A stretch of 7,455 bases of DNA from positions 1 to 7,455 of the forward strand of contig JAJRUU010000050.1 of NCBI GenBank assembly GCA_024277605.1, read 5' to 3'. Shown here in pieces: positions 1 through 5,396 of the stretch. Positions within the stretch are counted from its first letter, which is position 1. Each line of letters opens with the position of its first letter. This DNA comes from a bacterium. GTDB lineage: Bacteria; SZUA-182; SZUA-191; JAJRXT01. Below the pieces are notes generated by a model. The model was not told the origin of the DNA. It made no database searches and saw only the letters and a list, made by a program, of their open reading frames with translations. A program made the translations under genes and the position numbers.

Positions 1-46
1 ACAAATAAGGCGTCTCCCGGTCGGTCAGTATAAATTTAACACTCAT
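1..46 (-). CDS. transposase N-terminus, partial (IS1182/IS5-type)
   Basis: An ATG at 46-44 opens a frame that runs off the left edge after 15 codons (MSVKFILTDRETPYL). The stretch DRETPYL recalls the start of IS1182-type transposases, which as I remember continue with a LPPSVQDWLP-like motif; that part lies outside the window. The ribosome binding site AAGGGG sits about 7-8 bases upstream, and an extended -10 promoter lies about 40 bases upstream. The call rests on a very short peptide plus the context of an interrupted host gene, so the family name is tentative. The DDE catalytic domain is not visible. Confidence 0.5.
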   Translation of the reverse strand, partial: MSVKFILTDRETPYL

Positions 47-58
47 CTTTTGGCCCCT

Positions 59-334
59 TCATGGCAAAGATTTATTTCCGACCATTATACCATATTCTGC
101 TGCTAAAGTCCGACAGACTCCTAGAAAGTCAATATTCTCCACATATGTCCCATCATGCACCATCATCGTATCCCCAGTATTGGCGGCATCAATCGCCGAC
201 TGAATGGTGGAATATTCCAATGGCACATTAAGCGTGGCCGCCTGCGCCAGGCTCACCGACCCCAGCCCTCCATAACCGGCTATCCCAACACAAAAGAATA
301 AACCTACTAAAAACTTTCCCCATACCTTCTTCAT
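59..334 (-). pseudogene. secreted right-handed beta-helix (NosD/pectate-lyase-like) protein, interrupted by an IS
   Basis: The ATG at 334 follows a strong ribosome binding site (GGGAGGAG, about 5 bases away). Residues 1-33 form a signal peptide: positive MKK, a hydrophobic core, then AQA at 30-32 as a likely cleavage site. The mature part (residues 34-72) has the opening of a parallel beta-helix repeat protein, STIQSAIDAANTGD (42-55) followed by VHDGTYVENIDFL. Family members normally run for hundreds of residues. Here the pattern ends at residue 71-72, and the last 19 or so residues are encoded by what looks like the end of an insertion sequence, reaching a stop at 59. The native part is therefore about 121-334 and the product is presumably inactive. 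It begins 20 bases after hicA in the same direction. Its exact substrate cannot be told from this fragment. Confidence 0.75.
81..92 (-). promoter_or_regulatory. extended -10 promoter for the transposase
   Basis: On the minus strand, TGGTATAAT gives a perfect TATAAT (89-84) preceded by the extended TGn motif. No good -35 element lies 16-18 bases upstream, which is usual for extended -10 promoters. It is placed to start transcription near 77, about 30 bases before the transposase ATG. Confidence 0.45.
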
Positions 335-354
335 CGTTCTCCTCCCTCTTTTTT

Positions 355-606
355 TTATTTATTGCTCCCAAATAATTGTTGGTACAGCTCTTCACGGGTT
401 ATTTTGAAATGTGAAGCTACATCTGTCAGAATTGCAGCCAGGGTACCTATTCGTAGCGATTGGTGCTGGGGTATGGTGAGGTGATGCTCACCACACTCGG
501 TGGTAGTTAAACGCATGTGGCTGCCAGTCTTGCGGGTAATACAATACCCGTGAAGCTTTAGTGCCGAAGCAAGGTCGTTTCCGGAAATATCTCGCGGGAG
601 TCTCAT
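355..606 (-). CDS. hicA: HicA-type mRNA interferase toxin
   Basis: This 83-residue protein matches the small HicA fold, a double-stranded-RNA-binding-like domain that cleaves mRNA when not neutralised by HicB. Visible signatures are the N-terminal LPRDISGNDLASALKLHGY helix region and the TGSH motif with the expected catalytic histidine at residue 30. The segment HHLTIPQHQSLRIGTLAAIL and a C-terminal helix ending EELYQQLF follow. I chose the ATG at 606 because its first base pairs overlap the hicB stop (ATGA, 4-base overlap), as expected for translational coupling. A start at 678 would add 24 unrelated residues buried in hicB. The key residues appear intact, so it could be functional. It lies downstream of dapA in the same direction. 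Confidence 0.85.
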   Translation of the reverse strand: MRLPRDISGNDLASALKLHGYCITRKTGSHMRLTTTECGEHHLTIPQHQSLRIGTLAAILTDVASHFKITREELYQQLFGSNK

Positions 607-809
607 GCGGCAAATACTTCCTCTTGGACGAGATGAAGACGAATAATTTTGGGTGCCTGCTCCTCCTGAAAATGGCAATGCACTGCATCACGTACCTGGC
701 TACGGAGACGCTTCAGGTAATCGGCCTCGGTAAAGATTGAAGCCCCAAGCGCCCGAGCAGTATAGCCACCCTCAGGCGCCTCTTCAACGATAAAAATGAT
801 TTCGTTCAT
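603..809 (-). CDS. hicB: HicB-type antitoxin (short, single-domain)
   Basis: This 68-residue protein is of the short HicB-like type, with a partial RNase-H-like fold. It has the characteristic pattern IIFIVEEAPEGGYTARALG (residues 4-22) followed by SIFTEAD, RDAVHCHF and a final LHLVQEEVFAA. From memory, close relatives are often mis-annotated as a 2-oxoisovalerate dehydrogenase subunit. No C-terminal helix-turn-helix or ribbon-helix-helix domain is present, so DNA binding and autoregulation are not evident from the sequence. It overlaps hicA by 4 bases, in the antitoxin-first order. The gap from the dapA stop is 31 bases, so it is probably cotranscribed with dapA. Confidence 0.82.
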   Translation of the reverse strand: MNEIIFIVEEAPEGGYTARALGASIFTEADYLKRLRSQVRDAVHCHFQEEQAPKIIRLHLVQEEVFAA

Positions 810-816
810 AAGGTTA

Positions 817-823
817 CCCCTTT
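817..823 (-). promoter_or_regulatory. ribosome binding site deciding the hicB start
   Basis: AAAGGGG on the minus strand sits 7 bases before the ATG at 809. It supports that start over the GTG at 833, which has no such site and would place this motif inside the coding sequence. Confidence 0.6.
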
Positions 824-840
824 CTATTACCACAAAAAAC

Positions 841-1716
841 TCACACCAGCCCGTGTTGGCTCAAAGTATTCTCAAGCTTAGCCAGATTATCCTGGCTCAT
901 AGAACAAAGCGGCGGTCTTAAGTACCCATTTATTTTGCCCATCAGCGACAGACTGGTCTTTACCGGAATGGGATTAGTCTCATAGAACATGGCCTCACAC
1001 AGGGGAAAAAGCTCTATTTGCAGCCTGGCAGCCGCTTTTATATCGCCACACTCAAAGGCCTTCACCAGTTTAGCCACCCGATCAGGAACAATATTAGCCA
1101 CGACAGAAATAACTCCCTTCCCGCCTATAGCCAGTACCGGTTGAATAATAAAATCATCGCCGGAAAGCAGAGTTATCTTGTCACCGCAGCGGCTCAGGAT
1201 TTCAGTTATCTGGGTCAATGAACCGCTGGCCTCTTTAATGGCCACAACAGTATCCAGCTCAGCCAAACGGGCTACGGTAGAAGGCAGCATATTAATCCCG
1301 GTTCTACCCGGCACATTATACAGCACTATGGGAATATCCACACTTTTGGCGATTTGAGCGAAATGCTCATATAAACCGGTTTGGGTGGGTTTATTATAAT
1401 ACGGGGTAATAACCAGCGCTCCATCGGCGCCGGCCGCATGGGCGCTTTTGGTGAGCCTCACAGCTTCGGCGGTACTGTTTGAGCCGGTTCCGGCAATCAC
1501 CGGCACCCTCTTGTTAACTATATTTATGGCAAGCTCAATTACCCGCTCATGTTCAGCATGCGACAGGGTGGCCGACTCTCCGGTAGTACCACAGGGCACA
1601 ATTCCTTCAGTCCCATTTTCCAGTTGAAATTCAATCAACCGCTCATAAGCAGCCTCATCCAATTCTCCATTGGTTTTAAATGGAGTAACAATGGCGACGA
1701 TGGATCCTTTAAACAT
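841..1716 (-). CDS. dapA: 4-hydroxy-tetrahydrodipicolinate synthase
   Basis: DapA condenses pyruvate with aspartate-4-semialdehyde in the cytoplasm, the first committed step of the diaminopimelate/lysine pathway. The 291-residue length is normal for the family. The protein is a complete TIM barrel with all hallmark residues at E. coli-like positions: the GTTGE loop with Thr44 and Thr45, Tyr107, Tyr133, the NVPGRTG loop with Arg138, and the Schiff-base Lys161 in AIKEASG. The ATG at 1716 is preceded by GGGAG about 8 bases away. It lies 87 bases after the SGNH hydrolase gene, with a long palindrome between them, and is followed 31 bases later by hicB. dapB, a frequent partner, is not in the window. 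No lysine riboswitch fits in the short upstream gap. Confidence 0.97.
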   Translation of the reverse strand: MFKGSIVAIVTPFKTNGELDEAAYERLIEFQLENGTEGIVPCGTTGESATLSHAEHERVIELAINIVNKRVPVIAGTGSNSTAEAVRLTKSAHAAGADGALVITPYYNKPTQTGLYEHFAQIAKSVDIPIVLYNVPGRTGINMLPSTVARLAELDTVVAIKEASGSLTQITEILSRCGDKITLLSGDDFIIQPVLAIGGKGVISVVANIVPDRVAKLVKAFECGDIKAAARLQIELFPLCEAMFYETNPIPVKTSLSLMGKINGYLRPPLCSMSQDNLAKLENTLSQHGLV

Positions 1717-1761
1717 ATTCGTATCTCCCTTTTAATTTCTTTAAGCTTGGCAGATGGTTAG

Positions 1762-1807
1762 CTAGTGTCATGTCAAGTCTGTCATGCCGGACTTGACATG
1801 ACACTAG
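1762..1807. repeat. 46-bp palindrome bounded by CTAG
   Basis: Two 18-base arms, 1762-1779 and 1790-1807, are perfect reverse complements around a 10-base centre (1780-1789). Both outer ends are CTAG. The TAG stop of the SGNH hydrolase gene (1806-1804) lies inside one arm. In RNA it would fold into a very long hairpin between the SGNH gene and dapA. There is no T-run after it in either direction, so it is not a classical intrinsic terminator. It looks like a dispersed palindromic repeat or a miniature element; a role in RNA processing or attenuation between the two genes is possible but inferred. Confidence 0.85.
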
Positions 1808-2919
1808 TTTAAGTTGTTGAAATATTTGTCTATGGATTTAGCCTTTATAATTGCATCGGCAAAGTTTTCAGCCATTTCACTAGTGCCTTCATTGGTGAAA
1901 TGCCAATTATCGGCAAAATATTTACCGCATTCAGGCGGTATCAATTTATTTTGATCAACGAAAACAAAGTTTCCTTCTTCGGCAGCAGATTCAACAATAT
2001 TATTCATAATGCCCAACGCCTTGGCAGCCATGGGATGCGTTTTAGAACAAAAGGCAAAAGAAGCCAACACCAGGTCGATATCACGCCCACTGCAAATATG
2101 CCCGATGTTCTGTAAATTACGTTTAAAAACACTAATTCCCGCAAGCTTATTCCTGGATCTCTCAGAATTCACAAAAACGTTTTTTGAAAGGTCCCCTGGG
2201 GTTATATCAAACATATTTTTGGCAATTACTCCAGAAAGTACACTAAACACATAACTACGAAAAAAACAAGCCGGTATTTTTCGTAATAGCTTATATGGAT
2301 AATCTAAGTCTTTGGTTGATTGAGTATAATCTCCCCTGAAATCAGGATACCCCAGGCGAGCCAAATCATTTATACCATGGTATACAATTACTAAATCAGG
2401 CTCGAAATCCAGGCCGCGAAGCTCAAAATTCACCAGACTATATGCTGAAAAAGCCCAACTTATCCCAAAATTCAAGACTTCAATTTTATCCGTTTTATAA
2501 TGGGTGCGCAATAGCTCCTGCAGCTTCTCCGGCCAGGTATACGGTTCACCAATCCTGCATATTGTAGTAGATCCCCCAAAACACTCTATCCTAAATGTTC
2601 CTTTGGGTTTTCGTTGGGATATCTTATCCTTTCCGCGAAAACCGAATTGGTTTATGGTAAATGTGCCTTCAATGGGATTGTCGCTTTTGTAATATGTTCC
2701 AGATAATGTAACCTTTGATTTGACTCCGGGATTAAGGCTCCAAGGCAAAAAGGGATGGCCGGTAATCGTCGTTGGAGCAAATCCGGCAGGCGGCGCCAGC
2801 CGCCAATATTTTATATCATGCCCTTTCAGCTGAAAAAATAAACGGAACAGGCCTTCAGTGCATACTGCAATAAAAAGAATTGAAAAAACCAGGTAAGCTG
2901 TCCACTTAAGTTTTTTCAG
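1804..2919 (-). CDS. membrane-anchored SGNH/GDSL-type hydrolase, probable CTG start
   Basis: SGNH family esterase-like protein whose substrate is unknown. Numbered from a CTG start at 2919 (371 residues), it begins MKKLKWTAYLVFSILF, a positive end plus one hydrophobic segment (about residues 6-23). This suggests an inner-membrane anchor or uncleaved signal with the catalytic domain outside. Motifs follow in order: FGGST with nucleophile Ser117, a block II glycine near residue 151 (NFGIS), YHGIND with Asn183, and DNWHFTNEG with Asp337 and His340, the expected DxxH pair. The catalytic set is complete. The usual start codons appear only at TTG 2748, which has no clear ribosome binding site and would discard the anchor. 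The frame is open back to a TAG at 2937. It lies 18 bases after lysA. Its base use is more AT-rich than argG, hinting at later insertion into the operon. Confidence 0.75.
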   Translation of the reverse strand: MKKLKWTAYLVFSILFIAVCTEGLFRLFFQLKGHDIKYWRLAPPAGFAPTTITGHPFLPWSLNPGVKSKVTLSGTYYKSDNPIEGTFTINQFGFRGKDKISQRKPKGTFRIECFGGSTTICRIGEPYTWPEKLQELLRTHYKTDKIEVLNFGISWAFSAYSLVNFELRGLDFEPDLVIVYHGINDLARLGYPDFRGDYTQSTKDLDYPYKLLRKIPACFFRSYVFSVLSGVIAKNMFDITPGDLSKNVFVNSERSRNKLAGISVFKRNLQNIGHICSGRDIDLVLASFAFCSKTHPMAAKALGIMNNIVESAAEEGNFVFVDQNKLIPPECGKYFADNWHFTNEGTSEMAENFADAIIKAKSIDKYFNNLN

Positions 2920-2926
2920 TTTATTT

Positions 2927-2930
2927 CTCC
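2927..2930 (-). promoter_or_regulatory. ribosome binding site for the SGNH gene at a CTG codon
   Basis: GGAG on the minus strand lies exactly 7 bases before CTG 2919-2917 and directly after the lysA stop. No ATG, GTG or TTG codon follows it in frame until 2748. This spacing is the main argument for CTG initiation. Confidence 0.5.
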
Positions 2931-2937
2931 AGGCCTA

Positions 2938-4197
2938 TTATTGCAAGAAACCAGGAACACTTTCACCCTGGATCAGGGTTTCGAAGTTTTCCCGCTGGCG
3001 AATAACATAATATTTATCATCGCAGACCAGCACTTCCGCCGCCCTGGGACGGGAGTTATAGTTTGAAGACATGCTGAATCCGTATGAGCCGGCACTCATT
3101 ACCGCCATCAAATCACCACGACGAAACTCGGGCAAAGTCCGCTTCTGTGCCAAAAAATCACCCGTTTCACAAATCGGCCCCACCACATCCACTTCCACTT
3201 CAGGCCGCTTTTCTTTATGTAGCGGAATAATCTTGTGATAGGCGCCATACAGGCTGGGACGAATTAGATCATTCATGCCCGCATCCACAATCACAAACCC
3301 CTTGGCAGGGGTGGTCTTTTTGTACATTACCCTGGCAACCAAAATTCCGGCATTACCGGCAATCACCCTACCCGGTTCTAAAATAACCTTACAACCACCA
3401 AGTTCATTAATCAGCGGCATAATGGCCTGGGCGAAATTCTCGGGTGACGGCGGGGTCTCATCATCGTATGTAATGCCTAAGCCACCACCCAGGTTAAGGT
3501 ACTGTATATCAAGCCCCATACCTCTGAGTTGTTTTATGAGATCAACAATCTTTCCCACACTATCCACAAACGGCCCTACTTCGGTAATCTGGGAACCGAT
3601 ATGCTTGTGCACCCCGACAACCTGAATGTTCTCCAGTCGAGCGGCAGCTTGATACTCTTGGATGGCTTGGTTTATACTAATGCCGAATTTGTTCTCCTTT
3701 AACCCGGTTGAAATATAGGGATGGGTCTGTGGATCGACATCAGGATTGACCCGTAATGCCACCCGCGCCTTTACCCCCAGTTGACCTGCCACCTGATTCA
3801 GCGACTGCAATTCCGCTTGAGATTCTACATTGAAAAGCAGTACCCCGGATTTTAGGGCATACTCCATTTCCGTTTGGGTTTTGCCAACACCGGCATACAC
3901 TATTTTCTCTGGATTCACCCCGGCGGCTAATGCCCGATATAACTCTCCGCCGGAGACAATATCCATCCCCGCCCCAGCCTGGGCCAGGCTCTTTAGAATC
4001 GCCAGATTAGAATTGGCCTTCACCGCAAAACATACCAGGTGATCAAGCGAAGCAAACGCCGCATCAAAGGCTTTAAAATGGCGCATCAGCGTATTGTAGC
4101 TATATATATATACCGGTGTGCCCACCTCATCAGCAATCTGCTTAACCGGCACCTGCTCGGCATATAATTCGTTATCTTGATATTGGAAAAAGTTCAT
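2938..4197 (-). CDS. lysA: diaminopimelate decarboxylase
   Basis: LysA is a PLP-dependent fold-III decarboxylase that converts meso-diaminopimelate to lysine, the last step of the pathway. The 419-residue length is normal. Motifs are complete: the PLP lysine Lys60 in CFAVKANSN, a barrel with HKHIGSQ (197-203), the phosphate-binding GGGLG (237-241), EPGR (274-277), the substrate-site ICETGD with Cys343 and Glu344, and the C-terminal AGSYGFSMSSNYN with Tyr372. The ATG at 4197 has AGGA about 9 bases upstream. It follows the TIR-like gene by 47 bases and is followed 18 bases later by the SGNH gene. Association of lysA with a small LptM-like lipoprotein gene upstream is a known conserved arrangement; here the TIR-like gene separates them. 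Confidence 0.97.
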   Translation of the reverse strand: MNFFQYQDNELYAEQVPVKQIADEVGTPVYIYSYNTLMRHFKAFDAAFASLDHLVCFAVKANSNLAILKSLAQAGAGMDIVSGGELYRALAAGVNPEKIVYAGVGKTQTEMEYALKSGVLLFNVESQAELQSLNQVAGQLGVKARVALRVNPDVDPQTHPYISTGLKENKFGISINQAIQEYQAAARLENIQVVGVHKHIGSQITEVGPFVDSVGKIVDLIKQLRGMGLDIQYLNLGGGLGITYDDETPPSPENFAQAIMPLINELGGCKVILEPGRVIAGNAGILVARVMYKKTTPAKGFVIVDAGMNDLIRPSLYGAYHKIIPLHKEKRPEVEVDVVGPICETGDFLAQKRTLPEFRRGDLMAVMSAGSYGFSMSSNYNSRPRAAEVLVCDDKYYVIRQRENFETLIQGESVPGFLQ

Positions 4198-4244
4198 AGC
4201 TATTGTTCCTGCAAATCTGTGTCTTTCAACTGCTCAAAGTCAAC

Positions 4245-4940
4245 TTAATCCAATTTCTCACCTATACGCAGTTTAAAGGTAGCTCTGGCTTGTAAAAAAT
4301 TATCTGAATAAACCACGTAAATAATTTTATATTCCCCGGGGAAATCTAATTCAAATTTATCCCCTATCGGGGAACAATCAACATAGTTTTCATTTATACC
4401 TAATTTAACTTTCTCGATTCGCTTTGATTGTGGATCATAAACAACATGGAACGCATCAAGTTTTCGAAACCTTTTTCCATGAGGAATCCTTACCATCAGG
4501 TGTGTAACGTTTGCCCATTTGAGTTCAATAACAGGGAGTTCTATCTCCCCTTTTTTCCCCAGGGCATCAATTTTTTCTATTTTCTCTATATAGCCAAGAC
4601 AATTACGGGCCATATTTCGCTGATGGAGATTTTCTACCTTTATATGATAATAATGACCGGAATCACCTGTTTTTACATCAGTAGCGTTTATAGGTTGACC
4701 AACTTTTTTAAGCTTTAATTCATTCCTCCACTTTGGATTCCATTTTTTCTTAACTTTTTTGGCTACAATATCCGGAAGTGTGGACCGGTCAGAAAATAGT
4801 TCAGGATTAGCCTGAATAAATTTTAAAATTCCATCCTCTGGTTTAATGCCTTTTTCCTGGAAAGCCAAGACATCAATATCTAAAAAAGTAGCTACGGCTA
4901 ATTCTTGATTTGTAAACAGAGAGCCTCTCTGTTCGTCTCC
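4245..4940 (-). pseudogene. C-terminal part of a nonsense-split TIR-like protein
   Basis: This stretch is in the same frame as 4941-5162 and directly continues it after a TAA. Right after the stop the residues GDEQRGSLFTNQELAVATFLDIDVLAFQEKG complete the second half of a TIR-like fold, judged by pattern. The Glu in NQEL (codon 87 of the joined frame) sits where TIR NADases carry their catalytic glutamate. Next come about 30 helical or linker residues (ILKFIQANPELF onward) and a C-terminal domain of roughly 140 residues. That domain is rich in beta-type segments (YYHIKVENL, ELKWANV, FPGEYKIIYVVYS) and may be an immunoglobulin-like or sensor domain; I do not recognise a named family. The first usable start inside it is TTG 4868, which would give 207 residues lacking the TIR part. 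GC is about 35-37% in two lines I counted, against about 52% in a line of argG. Confidence 0.6.
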
Positions 4941-5162
4941 TTATAATTTTTCCCTTTTAAAATCCATAAAAAGAAAATATTCTGATTTGCTTAGATGATC
5001 AAGAATATTTTCTTTAAACCCTTTTAGTGTTTGTTCTTCTACCGCAATGTATGGATCATACCCTAGAACATCAAGTTTACTAGCTATTTCTTTGACTATC
5101 TTTAATTCATCTTGTCGTTGCCCACAGCTAATAAATACCCTTGCTTTAAGACTATTATTCAT
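4941..5162 (-). pseudogene. N-terminal part of a TIR-like protein, ended by in-frame TAA
   Basis: The 73-residue frame opens ARVFISCGQRQDE, a typical TIR-like first strand and loop. It continues with a helix (IVKEIASKLDVLGYDPYIAV) and KGFKENILDHLSKSEYFLFMDF, which matches the middle of a TIR-like fold by pattern. It ends at TAA 4943-4941, in the middle of the expected domain, and the same frame resumes at once with the rest of the domain. The joined frame would encode 304 residues plus the stop at codon 74. TIR proteins of bacteria often degrade NAD in anti-phage defence; that role is inferred here. The ATG at 5162 has only a weak ribosome binding site. It lies 37 bases after the lptM-like gene. 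Alternatives are a sequencing error, a recent nonsense mutation, or a truncated but expressed peptide. Confidence 0.65.
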
Positions 5163-5199
5163 AATTCTTACAATTTAAAATCTATTTGTGGAATAAATC

Positions 5200-5388
5200 T
5201 CATTGACTTTCCATTTTATCATCATCCGGTACTTCTGACGCAGGAATTTGTTGTTTTATTTGCTCCTTCTGTTCCCGCTCTCTCACTTTACTCAATGGAG
5301 TTGGCAGGCCTTTCTTGCCGCAAGCTGCAACCAATGTTATCAGACAACATAACAATATCAATCGGCCATATAGTTTTAATCGAAACAT
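5200..5388 (-). CDS. lptM: small LptM-like outer-membrane lipoprotein
   Basis: A 62-residue lipoprotein precursor. Residues 1-22 form a lipoprotein signal peptide (MFRLKLYGR, then a hydrophobic core) with lipobox VAAC and lipidated Cys23. It is followed by GKKGLPTPL, which resembles the CGQKGPLYLP start of mature LptM (YifL), a small lipoprotein that helps assemble the LPS transport translocon LptD/E. The remainder is a charged, probably disordered tail rich in Glu, Lys and Gln. It begins 8 bases after the argG stop, so it is surely cotranscribed. Position near lysA agrees with the conserved lptM-lysA neighbourhood and points to an outer membrane. The family call rests on the lipobox motif and context, as such short proteins diverge quickly. 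Confidence 0.72.
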   Translation of the reverse strand: MFRLKLYGRLILLCCLITLVAACGKKGLPTPLSKVREREQKEQIKQQIPASEVPDDDKMESQ

Positions 5389-5396
5389 GGGTGTCT

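Larger units (their letters stand above)
1..124 (-). mobile_element. left end of an insertion sequence (IS1182/IS5-like), truncated by window edge
   Basis: The beta-helix reading frame loses its family pattern right after a CTAG tetranucleotide (121-124). The sequence beyond it holds a transposase-like expression unit: a minus-strand extended -10 box, a ribosome binding site and an ATG whose first residues look like an IS1182/IS5-type transposase. Near the presumed end, AGTC and GACT lie as a short inverted pair around TGTCG, which could be part of a terminal repeat. Only one end is visible, so terminal inverted repeats and a target duplication cannot be confirmed. The boundary at 120/121 is inferred from where beta-helix homology appears to stop. 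Confidence 0.6.

Noticed and set aside
607..678. Longer start for hicA at ATG 678
   Set aside because: It would lie within hicB and add residues unlike any HicA; the ATGA overlap at 606 is the expected arrangement.
810..833. GTG start for hicB at 833
   Set aside because: No ribosome binding site before it, and it would bury the good AAAGGGG site that serves ATG 809.
1717..1803. Lysine riboswitch ahead of dapA, or ahead of lysA at 4198-4244
   Set aside because: The gaps of 87 and 47 bases are much too short for that RNA, and the first is mostly the palindrome.
1762..1807. Intrinsic terminator between the SGNH gene and dapA
   Set aside because: The stem is long but no T-run follows in either direction, and the arms extend into the coding sequence.
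3275..3625. Plus-strand open frame of 116 codons opposite lysA
   Set aside because: It is the antisense shadow of a well-conserved gene, with no family resemblance and no ribosome binding site I could see.
4941..4943. Programmed readthrough or recoding of the TAA in the TIR-like gene
   Set aside because: TAA is rarely recoded in bacteria and no stimulatory structure is evident; nonsense mutation or sequencing error is simpler.
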